Assembly: GCF_900108245.1 (NCBI RefSeq)
Contig: NZ_FNUY01000007.1
Coordinates: 124,001-188,000 of the forward strand
Direction of reading: 5' to 3'
Source of the DNA: Allobosea lathyri
Lineage (GTDB): Bacteria; Pseudomonadota; Alphaproteobacteria; Rhizobiales; Beijerinckiaceae
Length of the DNA: 64,000 bases
The position numbers were made by a program, and so were the translations under genes. A model generated the notes under the pieces. That model was not told the DNA's origin and made no database searches. It saw only the letters and a program-made list of their open reading frames with translations. Shown in pieces: positions 28,442 to 35,818 of this stretch (position 1 is its first letter; each line of letters opens with the position of its first letter).

Positions 28442-28518
28442 GGCGGGGTAGCTCAGCTGGTTAGAGCAGCGGAATCATAATCCGCGTGTCGGGGGTTCGA
28501 GTCCCTCTCCCGCTACCA
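28442..28518 (+). tRNA. tRNA-Met (anticodon CAT)
   Basis: The 77-base tRNA folds fully. The acceptor GGCGGGG pairs with TCCCGCT including terminal G-T pairs, the D arm is GCTC..GAGC, the anticodon stem is GCGGA/TCCGC with loop ATCATAA, and the T arm is GGGGG TTCGAGT CCCTC. CCA is encoded. The CAT anticodon could in principle be the lysidine-modified Ile tRNA, but the body resembles alphaproteobacterial elongator tRNA-Met. It is the integration target of the prophage. Confidence 0.93.
28461..28518. other. Left attachment site (attL) inside the tRNA-Met gene
   Basis: The serine recombinase gene on the minus strand runs into the 3' part of the tRNA and stops at 28461-28463. The segment shared by tRNA and integrase must contain the crossover core. 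No second copy of the tRNA 3' end was seen further right, so attR is outside the window. The exact core cannot be set from one end alone. Confidence 0.65.
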
Positions 28519-30089
28519 TCCGCCCCCCCGACGATGTTGCGGGACGGAAAATGCTCCCCTCCGATCAGTTTCGTTAGATGCCCGTCAATCCGTAAGGCCG
28601 GGCTCGCGCCGGCTGCCCCCGGCATCACCACAATCTTGTCGATCAGGCTGCGCAGGGCCTGCTTTGATTCTTCGCCATGCTCGGCGCCGGCCGCGATCGT
28701 CTCGTGCAGGGTGTCGATAGCGCGCAGATAGGCCGTCACCGCCGCCGGGTGCAGGGAGACAATGCGCGGCGGTTCGTCCGTGGCGGCCAGTTCGCTGCGA
28801 AGCCGGTCGCGCACCACCTTCAGCGGCGGCAGTTCGCGCTCAAGCTCATCCTCCTCGATCAGTCCCTTCACATAGGCGCGATACACGCGCTCATGTTCGC
28901 GCTCGGCTGCCGCCAGTTTGCGTTCGATGCGGGCGCGCTCGTTGACCTTGTCGGCGGCCAGGCGCTGGCGCTCCTCGTTGTAGACACGCAGATAGAGCGC
29001 GATCGCGTCCCGATGGCCCAGCTGCTCGCGCAGGCCCACGACGACGTCGGCCTCGATGCCGTCGAGATAATAGGCGCGGCGGTTGCTGCAACTGTTGGCC
29101 TCGGCCGCTTGCGTGCAACGTATCCTGACCCGACCGTGATCGCGATCCTTGACCGACATGCCCGCGTCGCAGGCGCCGCAGCGCAGCAGACCGGAAAGCA
29201 GATGCCGAGGCGTGACGCGCTGGCGCGGCGCCATCTCTCGCCGCCCGCCGCGACGCTCCTGGACCGCCGCATAGAGATCGGCCGCGACGATCGCCAACTG
29301 CGGCGCCTCGCTGGCCTGGTGCTCGTCTGCCGGATTGATTCGGGAGATGCGCTTGCCTGTCGCCGGATCCTTGATCATCCGGACCCGGTTCCAGACCGGT
29401 CGTCCGGCATAGAGCGGATTGACGAGGATGCCGTGGCCACGCTGGCGGTTGCCATTGATCGTGGATGCCGTCCAGAAGCGCCCGCGCGGCGGCAGGATGC
29501 CTTCCTCATTGAGGCAGCCAGCGATGACGCGGGGGCTTCTCCCTTCGGCATACTCAGTGAAAATGCGCCGGATGGTTTCGGCCTCCGCATCGACGATCTC
29601 CAGTTCGCCGACCCGGCCGGGAACAGGCCGGTAGCCATAAGCTCGGCCGCCGGCATTGCGCCCTTCCCTGACGACGCCGGCCATGCCGCGGCGGATTTTC
29701 TGGGCCAGCCCTTTGAGGAACAGCGCCGACATCGTGCCCTTGATGCCGATATGCATCTCGGAGACCTCGCCGTCGGCGACGGTGACGATCTTGACGCCGG
29801 CGAAGGTCAGCGTCTCGAAGAGCCGTGCGATGTCGGCGAGATTGCGCGACAGGCGGTCGAGATCCTCGGCGACGATCAGATCGAGTTCGCCGGCGAGCGC
29901 CAGTCCGATCAGGCGCTGATAGTCAGGCCGACCATGGATCGAGGCGCCGGACGCGGCATGATCGGCATATCGGCCCGAAAGTCGCCATCCGGCCTTGCGG
30001 ACATAGGCCTCGCACAGCGCGAACTGATCATCGACCGAGCGATCATTCTGCAGGTCGGTTGAAAACCGGGCGTAGATCGCTGCGCGCAT
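28461..30089 (-). CDS. Large serine recombinase (prophage integrase)
   Basis: A 542-residue recombinase. The N-terminal resolvase domain is MRAAIYARFSTDLQNDRSVDDQ, with the catalytic Ser in YARFSTD and the arginine region LDRLSRNLADI. A recombinase domain follows (YGYRPVPG...GRFWTASTINGN), then a zinc ribbon (LLRCGACDAGMSV... RIRCTQA) and a coiled coil. The last residues (RGTRTPDTRIMIPLL) are encoded by the antisense of the tRNA-Met. It is the last gene of the leftward early operon, and ATG 30089 fits the family start. Confidence 0.95.
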   Translation of the reverse strand: MRAAIYARFSTDLQNDRSVDDQFALCEAYVRKAGWRLSGRYADHAASGASIHGRPDYQRLIGLALAGELDLIVAEDLDRLSRNLADIARLFETLTFAGVKIVTVADGEVSEMHIGIKGTMSALFLKGLAQKIRRGMAGVVREGRNAGGRAYGYRPVPGRVGELEIVDAEAETIRRIFTEYAEGRSPRVIAGCLNEEGILPPRGRFWTASTINGNRQRGHGILVNPLYAGRPVWNRVRMIKDPATGKRISRINPADEHQASEAPQLAIVAADLYAAVQERRGGRREMAPRQRVTPRHLLSGLLRCGACDAGMSVKDRDHGRVRIRCTQAAEANSCSNRRAYYLDGIEADVVVGLREQLGHRDAIALYLRVYNEERQRLAADKVNERARIERKLAAAEREHERVYRAYVKGLIEEDELERELPPLKVVRDRLRSELAATDEPPRIVSLHPAAVTAYLRAIDTLHETIAAGAEHGEESKQALRSLIDKIVVMPGAAGASPALRIDGHLTKLIGGEHFPSRNIVGGADGSGRGTRTPDTRIMIPLL

Positions 30090-30219
30090 CGGTCTCTTCT
30101 CTCCCCTGCCCCATGGCGGCGGCATGATCACGGCGAGCAGCCTCGCGCGCAAGCGCTTCGATCAACCGGGCCAAGCCGGGATCGAGCGTCGCTTCGCGCC
30201 TGGCTGCGGCGCGCGACAT
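30043..30219 (-). CDS. Small conserved protein upstream of the recombinase
   Basis: A 58-residue charged protein (SRAAARREATLDPGLARLIEALAREAARRDHAA). Its ATG overlaps the stop of the DUF4326 gene (TGATG), and its 3' end overlaps the recombinase start by 47 bases, so it sits in a tightly coupled operon. I believe similar small proteins precede serine recombinases in other alphaproteobacterial prophages, but no function is known. It could be a recombination directionality factor; this is only a guess. Confidence 0.6.
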   Translation of the reverse strand: MSRAAARREATLDPGLARLIEALAREAARRDHAAAMGQGREETDARSDLRPVFNRPAE

Positions 30220-30686
30220 CAGCCGAGCGCCTCGCAGGTCGGGCGATTCGCCAGTTCGACCAGCACGTCGGCGTGGCAGGGGGCACCGGGCCTGCACCAG
30301 CAGGCGAGATTCCTCCCGCGCAGCTTCGAGCGGATCTCCTCCATGGCCGGAGCCCTGCCGACTTCGACCTTGGGGCCGAGTGACAGCCTGCGCTCGCCTG
30401 AGACGATGGCCGGATCGAGTTCTATCGACAGCGTGCGCATGCCGTGGCCGGGGTCGATCCACTCGCGAAAGGCGCTCACCGACGCTTCCTGTCGGCCCGT
30501 CGGATCGGCCCTGCAGCCATAGGACAGGGCCGCCCAGCAATAGGCGCTATCGCGGAAGTTGAACGGGTTGCCCCATGGGCCCGGCCGCGTGACCTTGACG
30601 GCCTGCAGTCCATTGAGGCCTAGCGACCAGGCCTGCAGGTCGAAACCATTGCGGCGGGAGAGCTGGAGGCGGACGGGCTTTATCAT
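30219..30686 (-). CDS. DUF4326 domain protein
   Basis: A 155-residue protein with the DUF4326 signatures VTRPGPWGNPFNF near residue 33 and LRGRNLACWCRPGAPCHADVLVELAN at the C-terminus, with clustered Cys and His. Function is unknown, but the domain is common in phages. It overlaps both neighbours by 1-4 bases. Confidence 0.88.
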   Translation of the reverse strand: MIKPVRLQLSRRNGFDLQAWSLGLNGLQAVKVTRPGPWGNPFNFRDSAYCWAALSYGCRADPTGRQEASVSAFREWIDPGHGMRTLSIELDPAIVSGERRLSLGPKVEVGRAPAMEEIRSKLRGRNLACWCRPGAPCHADVLVELANRPTCEALG

Positions 30687-30943
30687 TGCCGCCTATCCAT
30701 TTGTCGGTCGAACAATCCGCTTTCAATTTCGCGGCTCCGCTGGCGGACACTCTTCGGCAAGGCCTCGCAGATCTGGGCTATGACGGTGTCGCGCGATTGC
30801 CTGGGCAGCATCGCTATCAAGACCGCCGCGGCGCCCATGGCGGCGACGGCCGCCTCGACGGTATTCTTCGCGTTGCCGAGATCAACTGCATCCATCGCGG
30901 TGCGCAGGAAAACGTCTCGCAATTCCATCTGTGGATCGCTCAT
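30683..30943 (-). CDS. Hypothetical phage protein
   Basis: An 86-residue protein (SDPQMELRDVFLRTAMDAVDLGNAKNTVEAAVAAMGAAAVLIAML). It is Ala-rich with one weakly hydrophobic segment and no recognised domain. It overlaps the DUF4326 start and the Gp37 stop by 4 bases each, which supports translation within the leftward operon. Confidence 0.65.
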   Translation of the reverse strand: MSDPQMELRDVFLRTAMDAVDLGNAKNTVEAAVAAMGAAAVLIAMLPRQSRDTVIAQICEALPKSVRQRSREIESGLFDRQMDRRQ

Positions 30944-32121
30944 CGCCGAAGCTCCGGCATGGCGTTGTGCTCGGCGCCGTCGAGGAGACGTCCGGCCTTT
31001 GCCTTCCCGAACTTGGCGATCAGCTCCGCGTGCTCGTCATCGAGCCGGCCTGTCGCCATCGCCTGACCGCGCAACAGCTGGCCATCCCGGCATAGGACGG
31101 CCAGTGCACCTTGCTGGCAGGTTGCCGTTTCGCTTGGCGCCCATTCTCCCCATTGCTTGAAGAAGAAAGCCGTGCCAGCAGCGGAGCAGCCGTCGCGGAT
31201 TTGGCGAGGCCAGTCGGGATGCATCGGCCGGGCGTCTGTGCCGCTCTCGCCGCCGACGATTATCCAGTCGAGCGTCGCATGCAGGTTGCCGCTGCTGGGC
31301 ATCGACGACAGGTTGAACCAGTCGAGGAAATCTTCCTCCCAGGTCGGCGATGATCCACGCCAGCTTCCGATCTCCTCATTCCAAGCGCGCGGCTTTAGCG
31401 CATCCATCTCGCCGTCACCGTTAATGTCCAGCAACGTGAAATCGATCGGCCCGAGCAGCGGCTCGGCGGAGACGAAGCGCATGGCCGCCGGCGTCGCCAG
31501 CAGATCCGGCACGCGCTTGTCGGCACGGCGCTGATCCTCGGCGGAGACGCCAAGCCAAACGTTCGGGAGGGGCCAGGTTGAGAATGCACCGATGCCGCGC
31601 GACCGGTGCTTTCCCTGAATGCTCTCGGATCGCCACTCTGGTGCCCAAAGGCTCATTATCTGGGACGACACATCCCACGCCAGGTGGTTGCGGACGTCTT
31701 GGATGTCATCGCCTGCCGGTCTGGTCAGATAGGCCCGCATCCGCGCCGCGCGCTTGGTCAGGATTTGGAAGGTGTGCTGGGGCGCCAGCGCCATCACTGC
31801 GAAGACGCGGTCGATCCATTCGTCGGGCACGTCCTCATGAAACAGGTCGCCCATGGAGTTGACGAAGATCCGGCGCGGCTTCTGCCAGCGCAGCGGCTGC
31901 AACAGGATGTGCTCGGGCGCCAAAGCGAGCTTGCCCGTCCAGACGGCGCCGGCCTTGCTAGGCTTGGTAGTGCCGCGATAGTGCGGCGCGGTGCCCATGG
32001 CCTCGATCCGCCCGGCCATCGTCATGGCGTAGCAGTTGGTGCAGCCGGGCGAGACGATGGAACAGCCGACGATCGGGTTCCATGTCGCATCGGTCCATTC
32101 GATACCGGTCTTGTCAGCCAT
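30940..32121 (-). CDS. Phage Gp37/Gp68 (DUF5131) family protein
   Basis: A 393-residue protein. It starts KTGIEWTDATWNPIVGCSIVSPGCTNCYAM, the family hallmark with a three-cysteine cluster reminiscent of radical-SAM iron-sulfur binding. It continues with FVNSMGDLFHEDVPDEWIDRVFAVM, LPNVWLGVSAEDQRRAD and DWIIVGGESGTDARPMHPDW. The family is widespread in phages, and its biochemical role is not established. It lies in the leftward early operon. Confidence 0.93.
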   Translation of the reverse strand: MADKTGIEWTDATWNPIVGCSIVSPGCTNCYAMTMAGRIEAMGTAPHYRGTTKPSKAGAVWTGKLALAPEHILLQPLRWQKPRRIFVNSMGDLFHEDVPDEWIDRVFAVMALAPQHTFQILTKRAARMRAYLTRPAGDDIQDVRNHLAWDVSSQIMSLWAPEWRSESIQGKHRSRGIGAFSTWPLPNVWLGVSAEDQRRADKRVPDLLATPAAMRFVSAEPLLGPIDFTLLDINGDGEMDALKPRAWNEEIGSWRGSSPTWEEDFLDWFNLSSMPSSGNLHATLDWIIVGGESGTDARPMHPDWPRQIRDGCSAAGTAFFFKQWGEWAPSETATCQQGALAVLCRDGQLLRGQAMATGRLDDEHAELIAKFGKAKAGRLLDGAEHNAMPELRR

Positions 32122-32123
32122 GA

Positions 32124-32291
32124 TCAGCCCCAGAAGAATGCGACAATGAGTAGGAGCGCCCCGGCAGCGGCGCCGGGCACGAAGGGCACGAACAGTCCCG
32201 GCCAGCCCGAACCGGCGTGCAGCAGCTCAGTCGGCTCGGCGGGTGGTGACGGCGGCAGGCGCGGACGCTCTTTGTGAGGCACGCGGTTCAT
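32124..32291 (-). CDS. Small phage membrane protein
   Basis: A 55-residue protein: a Pro-rich N-terminus ([14 protein letters not shown]) and one C-terminal membrane segment ([26 protein letters not shown]). Its ATG overlaps the stop of the GapR-like gene (ATGA), and the Gp37 start follows 2 bases after its stop. Function is unknown. Confidence 0.6.
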   Translation of the reverse strand: MNRVPHKERPRLPPSPPAEPTELLHAGSGWPGLFVPFVPGAAAGALLLIVAFFWG

Positions 32292-32557
32292 GCCGTCTCT
32301 CCGACGGCCTGCAGGTAGAGATCGAGGATCGCCTCTTCCTCGGCCCGCTCGTTGGCGTCGCGCTTGCGGATGGCGATGACCCTGCGGAGGATCTTGACGT
32401 CGTAGCCGTTGCCCTTGGCCTCGGCGTAGACCTCCTTGACGTCGTCGGAGATCGTCTTCTTCTCCTCCTCGAGACGCTCGATGCGCTCGACGATGGATTT
32501 CAGCTGGTTGCCCTGGATCGGCTCATCCATGTCGGGATCGTTGCGGGGATAGGTCAC
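32288..32557 (-). CDS. GapR-family (DUF2312) nucleoid-associated protein
   Basis: An 89-residue protein: [49 protein letters not shown] is the GapR/DUF2312 core, a coiled-coil dimer that wraps overtwisted DNA. In Caulobacter GapR acts ahead of replication forks with topoisomerases. A phage copy suggests help with phage replication or interference with host GapR; that is inference. Confidence 0.92.
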   Translation of the reverse strand: MTYPRNDPDMDEPIQGNQLKSIVERIERLEEEKKTISDDVKEVYAEAKGNGYDVKILRRVIAIRKRDANERAEEEAILDLYLQAVGETA

Positions 32558-33141
32558 GACGTGACGCCCCCCATCAGACGTTCGGCGGCCTCGATGACGA
32601 GGCAGCGCAGATTGACGCGGCGGGCGTTGAAATTGGCGCGGGCGGCTTCGATCTGTTCCATGCGCTTCTCGATGCCGGCGCGGCGCCGGAGGAGATCCGC
32701 CTCGATCCGGCGGGCCTCCTGTCCGAGCCTGTTGAGCTGCGCCAATTCGCGGTCGCTCTTCGCGCTCTCGGCATTGAGTGCGACGAGCGCCGCCTCGACC
32801 TCGACGAGGATCGCCTCGGCTGCGACCGGCGGCGCTTTGCGTGCGGCGTGGTGGCCGTCGCTGCCATAGGCGCGGCGGCCGGCGAATGTCAGCACCAGGC
32901 AGGCGCCACGGGCGTTGTAGAGCCCGGCGAACTCTTCCATGCGGGCGAAGCCGCGTGCCTCAAGGCTGCGCACCGTGGCGTCGCGCACGGTCTGGGCGGG
33001 ATGGGCACGCGAGCGCCAGCTGCCGTTGGGCTCGTGGAAGAGCGCGCCGCAGCAGAGCAGGCCAAGCGCGATCCGCATCTGCCCGGTGATCGGGCGCGGC
33101 ATGGTTCGCGCCCGCGTCGGCATCTGGACGACTGCGCTCAT
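32554..33141 (-). CDS. Hypothetical phage protein with coiled coil
   Basis: A 195-residue protein. The first part ([53 protein letters not shown]) looks like a small winged-helix-type domain. The second half is a charged coiled coil ([33 protein letters not shown]). Function is unknown. Overlaps of 4 bases at both ends place it in the leftward operon. Confidence 0.75.
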   Translation of the reverse strand: MSAVVQMPTRARTMPRPITGQMRIALGLLCCGALFHEPNGSWRSRAHPAQTVRDATVRSLEARGFARMEEFAGLYNARGACLVLTFAGRRAYGSDGHHAARKAPPVAAEAILVEVEAALVALNAESAKSDRELAQLNRLGQEARRIEADLLRRRAGIEKRMEQIEAARANFNARRVNLRCLVIEAAERLMGGVTS

Positions 33142-33341
33142 TGGCGCGCGGCCTTGCTGGTGTTGCGGGCGCGGAGCTTGGCGGCGGGGAAATGAGCCTC
33201 GATTTCGGCCTCGGTGAAATCGAGCAGCAGATCGTCACGGGTGACGCTGCCGCTGCCGGCATTATGCCGGATGATGAAATCGGCCATGTTGGCGACGATG
33301 TCGCGGCCGGCAGGGCGTGTCGTATGGGCTTGGTTGAGCAT
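33138..33341 (-). CDS. Small hypothetical phage protein
   Basis: A 67-residue protein starting LNQAHTTRPAGRDIVANMADFIIRHNAGSGSVTRDDLLLDFTEAEIEAHFPAAK. The composition suits a small helical DNA-binding or regulatory protein, but no family is recognised. The frame extends upstream, yet the internal ATG at 33341 is the more natural start. It overlaps the next gene by 4 bases. Confidence 0.6.
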   Translation of the reverse strand: MLNQAHTTRPAGRDIVANMADFIIRHNAGSGSVTRDDLLLDFTEAEIEAHFPAAKLRARNTSKAARQ

Positions 33342-33466
33342 CTGTTCGTCTCCGGCACGCAAGAGGAGATGCACCCGCTCTGAGCGGGGAACGGCGCGGG
33401 TGCGCTCTGCCTGTCGTCCGGTGCCGCGGACGCAAGCCGAGATGGGGGATGGGGAGAGGGTCGCGG

Positions 33467-33628
33467 TCACGCGCCGGCGCCGAGCGCCGACCAGATCCAG
33501 ACCATGGCGACGAAGATGACGAGCGCCAGCAGCTCGCCGGCTGTGGCAAGCCAGCGACGGAGGATCAGCCGCCGGGCGACGTCACGCGGGGTCTGCTGGG
33601 GGATGTAGAGGGCTGGGACTGCCGACAC
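33467..33628 (-). CDS. Small phage membrane protein, first gene of the leftward operon
   Basis: A protein of about 53 residues with a C-terminal membrane segment (LLALVIFVAMVWIWSALGAG). The GTG at 33628 has GGAGG five bases upstream and is preferred; an ATG four codons earlier (33640) has no such site. It is the first gene after the operator-overlapped promoter at 33658-33685. Function is unknown. Confidence 0.55.
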   Translation of the reverse strand: MSAVPALYIPQQTPRDVARRLILRRWLATAGELLALVIFVAMVWIWSALGAGA

Positions 33629-33657
33629 GCGGGCCTCCATCGGGGTTCGATGGGGGA

Positions 33658-33685
33658 AATATGATTGGATAAATCCAACTGTCAA
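33658..33685 (-). promoter_or_regulatory. Leftward early promoter (pL-like)
   Basis: On the minus strand there is a perfect -35 box TTGACA (33685-33680), a 16-base spacer and CATATT as -10. The palindromic operator TTGGAT-TT-ATCCAA fills the spacer, so a bound repressor would block RNA polymerase. It points to the leftward operon that ends with the integrase. Confidence 0.7.
33665..33678. promoter_or_regulatory. Repressor operator OL1 (perfect palindrome)
   Basis: The 14-base sequence TTGGATAAATCCAA is a perfect inverted repeat of TTGGAT. The same half-sites recur at 34877-34890 and, less perfectly, at three other places, all next to the repressor-controlled promoters. Confidence 0.75.
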
Positions 33686-33693
33686 TACGAAAA

Positions 33694-33707
33694 TTGGAAA
33701 CATCCTA
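33694..33707. promoter_or_regulatory. Repressor operator OL2 (imperfect)
   Basis: TTGGAAACATCCTA keeps the TTGGA and ATCC cores of the operator, 29 bases from OL1 and just upstream of the -35 box. Confidence 0.5.
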
Positions 33708-33796
33708 TTGAATGCAGCGTGTGAACGGAATCACACGGTTCTTGCTATGTTCTCAATGCTGAGCCAGCTTGTCTCGATCCCCAGTGGAGTTCGATA

Positions 33797-34036
33797 ATGC
33801 CGCTTCCCGATGGCCTAGCCGCTCGTTTCAAGGTTCACTACCGCTGCCTCAACTGCGAGCGGAACATTACCAAGACGCTCGACGTACCCGACGTCGAGGA
33901 CGCACCGAGAGGTGTCGACGAGCTTCTTGAAAGCGCGTTTTTTCAGAACCAGCGCTATTTCTGTGACGGCTGCGAGAGCTTTATCGGCACGCTAATAGGC
34001 GTGTCGCAATGGCGGCCAGAAGAGCAGTGCGTTTGA
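33797..34036 (+). CDS. Small zinc-ribbon-like phage protein
   Basis: A 79-residue protein with two CxxC pairs (YRCLNCER near residue 15 and YFCDGCES near residue 54), suggesting a single zinc ribbon. GGAG lies 8 bases before the ATG. It sits between the pL-like promoter and the repressor, on the opposite strand from both. It may be a rex-like or lysogenic-state gene; this is inference. Confidence 0.65.
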   Translation: MPLPDGLAARFKVHYRCLNCERNITKTLDVPDVEDAPRGVDELLESAFFQNQRYFCDGCESFIGTLIGVSQWRPEEQCV

Positions 34037-34057
34037 AGCTGTCGGCAGAAGCCGGCG

Positions 34058-34834
34058 CTATAGATTGAACTCGGCCACAAGCCTGCGGATGATGGCGATA
34101 ATCTCGACCTTTGTTCCATCATCGGCGTTGTTGTCGCGCACCACGACGATCGGCTTGTGGCGCGGATTTGTGGAACGCGGGTGAAATTCGACGCGATCTT
34201 CGTAGATCTCAAGCTGCTTGACCGACCACTCGCGCTCCAGGCCGCCGTGCCGCGTGCGTTCGACGGCCACAATCATACCATCGCGCAGCGGTAGTCGGTC
34301 CGCTACGTCCTCGTACGATATCGCTGAGAGCCGATCGCCCGACATTATGGGGCGGGGCTTAAGCGCGTTCATGCTGTCGCCGTCGACCTCGAATGCCATG
34401 TGGCGAGCATCGGGAAATCGCGGGTCGCGCCGGTCATAGATGACCTCCGGCTCGTCCCAGTCGCCCAGATCCTCAATGGCTATGAAGTCGCCGGCCTTCA
34501 ATTTGCCCGCAACCTTGATGGGGATCAGACTCTCGGTTGTTGGTCGAATCTCCGAGGCGGAAGATATGTCGTTCGCCCGGGACGGCTCCGCACCCAAGGC
34601 TGGTGCCCTCCCCGCCATCGCGGCGACAATATCGGTTGCCGCGCAATCGAGCGCGAGGGCCAGCTTTGCGATGTTGGCGCCCTGAACGCTCTGCTTTTTG
34701 CCGATCAAAATGTCGTTGACGAATGAGCGCTCCAGCGAGCCGGTGCGGGCCGCTTCGAACGGGTTGCGGTCAAGCTGCTTTAGGCGAGCAGTCACAAAAT
34801 CTTTGAGGCTGGACATGTTGGAAATATCCCACAT
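34058..34834 (-). CDS. Phage repressor with S24 peptidase-like domain (CI-like)
   Basis: A protein of about 258 residues. The N-terminal part contains a helix-turn-helix-like region (FEAARTGSLERSFVNDILIGKKQSVQGANIAKLALALDC). Ala-Gly bonds in the linker (VAGKLKAGDF) could be a self-cleavage site. The C-terminal LexA/CI-type domain has the serine in EVDGDSMNAL and a lysine in EWSVKQLEIY. It should hold the prophage silent until the SOS response. ATG 34834 (with AAGG upstream) is preferred over ATG 34816; an operator overlaps this start. Confidence 0.9.
   Translation of the reverse strand: MWDISNMSSLKDFVTARLKQLDRNPFEAARTGSLERSFVNDILIGKKQSVQGANIAKLALALDCAATDIVAAMAGRAPALGAEPSRANDISSASEIRPTTESLIPIKVAGKLKAGDFIAIEDLGDWDEPEVIYDRRDPRFPDARHMAFEVDGDSMNALKPRPIMSGDRLSAISYEDVADRLPLRDGMIVAVERTRHGGLEREWSVKQLEIYEDRVEFHPRSTNPRHKPIVVVRDNNADDGTKVEIIAIIRRLVAEFNL
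34818..34831. promoter_or_regulatory. Repressor operator OR3-like (imperfect)
   Basis: TTGGAAATATCCCA matches the operator core with 2-3 differences and lies at the repressor start, where it could allow autoregulation. Confidence 0.5.
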
Positions 34835-34853
34835 GTCAGCACCCTTGCGCGAG

Positions 34854-34867
34854 TTGGAATAATCCGC
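34854..34867. promoter_or_regulatory. Repressor operator OR2-like (imperfect)
   Basis: TTGGAATAATCCGC keeps both cores and lies 23 bases from the perfect operator at 34877. Confidence 0.5.
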
Positions 34868-34897
34868 TTGACTAAGTTGGATTGATCCAACTATCGC
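34868..34897 (+). promoter_or_regulatory. Rightward early promoter (pR-like) with operator OR1
   Basis: A -35-like TTGACT (34868-34873) is followed by the perfect palindromic operator TTGGATTGATCCAA (34877-34890) and a weak -10 (TATCGC). Transcription would start only a few bases before the ATG at 34905, so the first message may be leaderless. Confidence 0.6.
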
Positions 34898-34904
34898 TTG
34901 GGTT

Positions 34905-35153
34905 ATGGAAGCCGAACTCAAGCAGCACCTGCTCACTCTGTCGGACGCCTTTGCCTCGTCGCGGGGCGTCGGTGTCACCACGGTTTGGCGCCAAGCCATC
35001 AACGACCCGACGTTCTACGATCGGCTGAAATCCGAAAAAACCATCACGATCCGGACTTATGACCGCGCAGTTTCTTGGTTCTCCGAGAATTGGCCGTCCG
35101 ATCAGTGCTGGCCTGACCGCGTTCCCCGCCCCGTTCCCGAGACCATTTCGTAA
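34905..35153 (+). CDS. Cro-like regulatory protein
   Basis: An 82-residue protein divergent from the repressor: LKQHLLTLSDAFASSRGVGVTTVWRQAINDPTFYDRLKSEKTITIRTYDRAVSWFSENWP looks like a small DNA-binding protein. Its promoter is covered by the repressor operators, which is the position of cro in lambdoid phages. No Shine-Dalgarno is visible. The identification rests mainly on context. Confidence 0.65.
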   Translation: MEAELKQHLLTLSDAFASSRGVGVTTVWRQAINDPTFYDRLKSEKTITIRTYDRAVSWFSENWPSDQCWPDRVPRPVPETIS

Positions 35154-35209
35154 CGCCTGCCCGCCGGCAGCGCGATTGGTATCGCGCGCCTCTCACAATC
35201 GAGGTTTCC

Positions 35210-35680
35210 ATGCGCATCAAGGATTTGAGCTTCTACCAGCGCAAGGCGGCGATGGCCGACCTGATCGAGCGCGTCGGCGGTCCGACGCGTGCGGGACAGC
35301 TGCTTACCGTGACGCAGCAGCTGATGAGCCGGGTGAAGGATCGCGACGATCCGACCATGCTCACGCTCGACGGCAAGCTGGCGCTGGAACTCGAATGCGG
35401 CGAGCCAGTCGTCACCCGCGTCGAGGCCGAGTTGCTCGGCTTCCGGCTTGAGCCAATCGCGCGCCCCGTTGCCGAGCCTGACGGCACGCCGTTCGACGCG
35501 CACGCCGCCGTGATGGCGGAGGTGGCCGATCTGTGCCGCTCGTTCTCCCGCAGTGTCGCGGACGGCAAGTATTCCCGAACTGATGCCGTGACCGTCGGCC
35601 GCGATCTGGCCGAGCTGCGCCGCTCGATCGAGCGTTTCGACCGCGTCCATGCCGCGATCCTCGCGGGCGTTTCCGCGTGA
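35210..35680 (+). CDS. Phage regulatory protein, CII/CP76-like
   Basis: A 156-residue protein. The N-terminal half is helix-turn-helix-like (YQRKAAMADLIERVGGPTRAGQLLTVTQQLMSRVKDRDDPTMLTLDGKLALE). The C-terminal half is helical (DAVTVGRDLAELRRSIERFDRVHAAI), as in phage regulatory proteins of the CII (CP76) type. It is the second gene rightward of the repressor, where cII would be. Function is assigned tentatively. Confidence 0.55.
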   Translation: MRIKDLSFYQRKAAMADLIERVGGPTRAGQLLTVTQQLMSRVKDRDDPTMLTLDGKLALELECGEPVVTRVEAELLGFRLEPIARPVAEPDGTPFDAHAAVMAEVADLCRSFSRSVADGKYSRTDAVTVGRDLAELRRSIERFDRVHAAILAGVSA

Positions 35681-35818
35681 ACGACTGAGTTCCGTCGCGT
35701 CCTCGATTCCCGCTTGCGCACCGGTTTCAACCCCCTTGGCCGGACGCGCAAGGCGCGGCCCCTGCTGTGCCCGAGACCCGGCAGGGGTCGCGCTTTCACC
35801 TTTCAACCGGAGTGCGGC

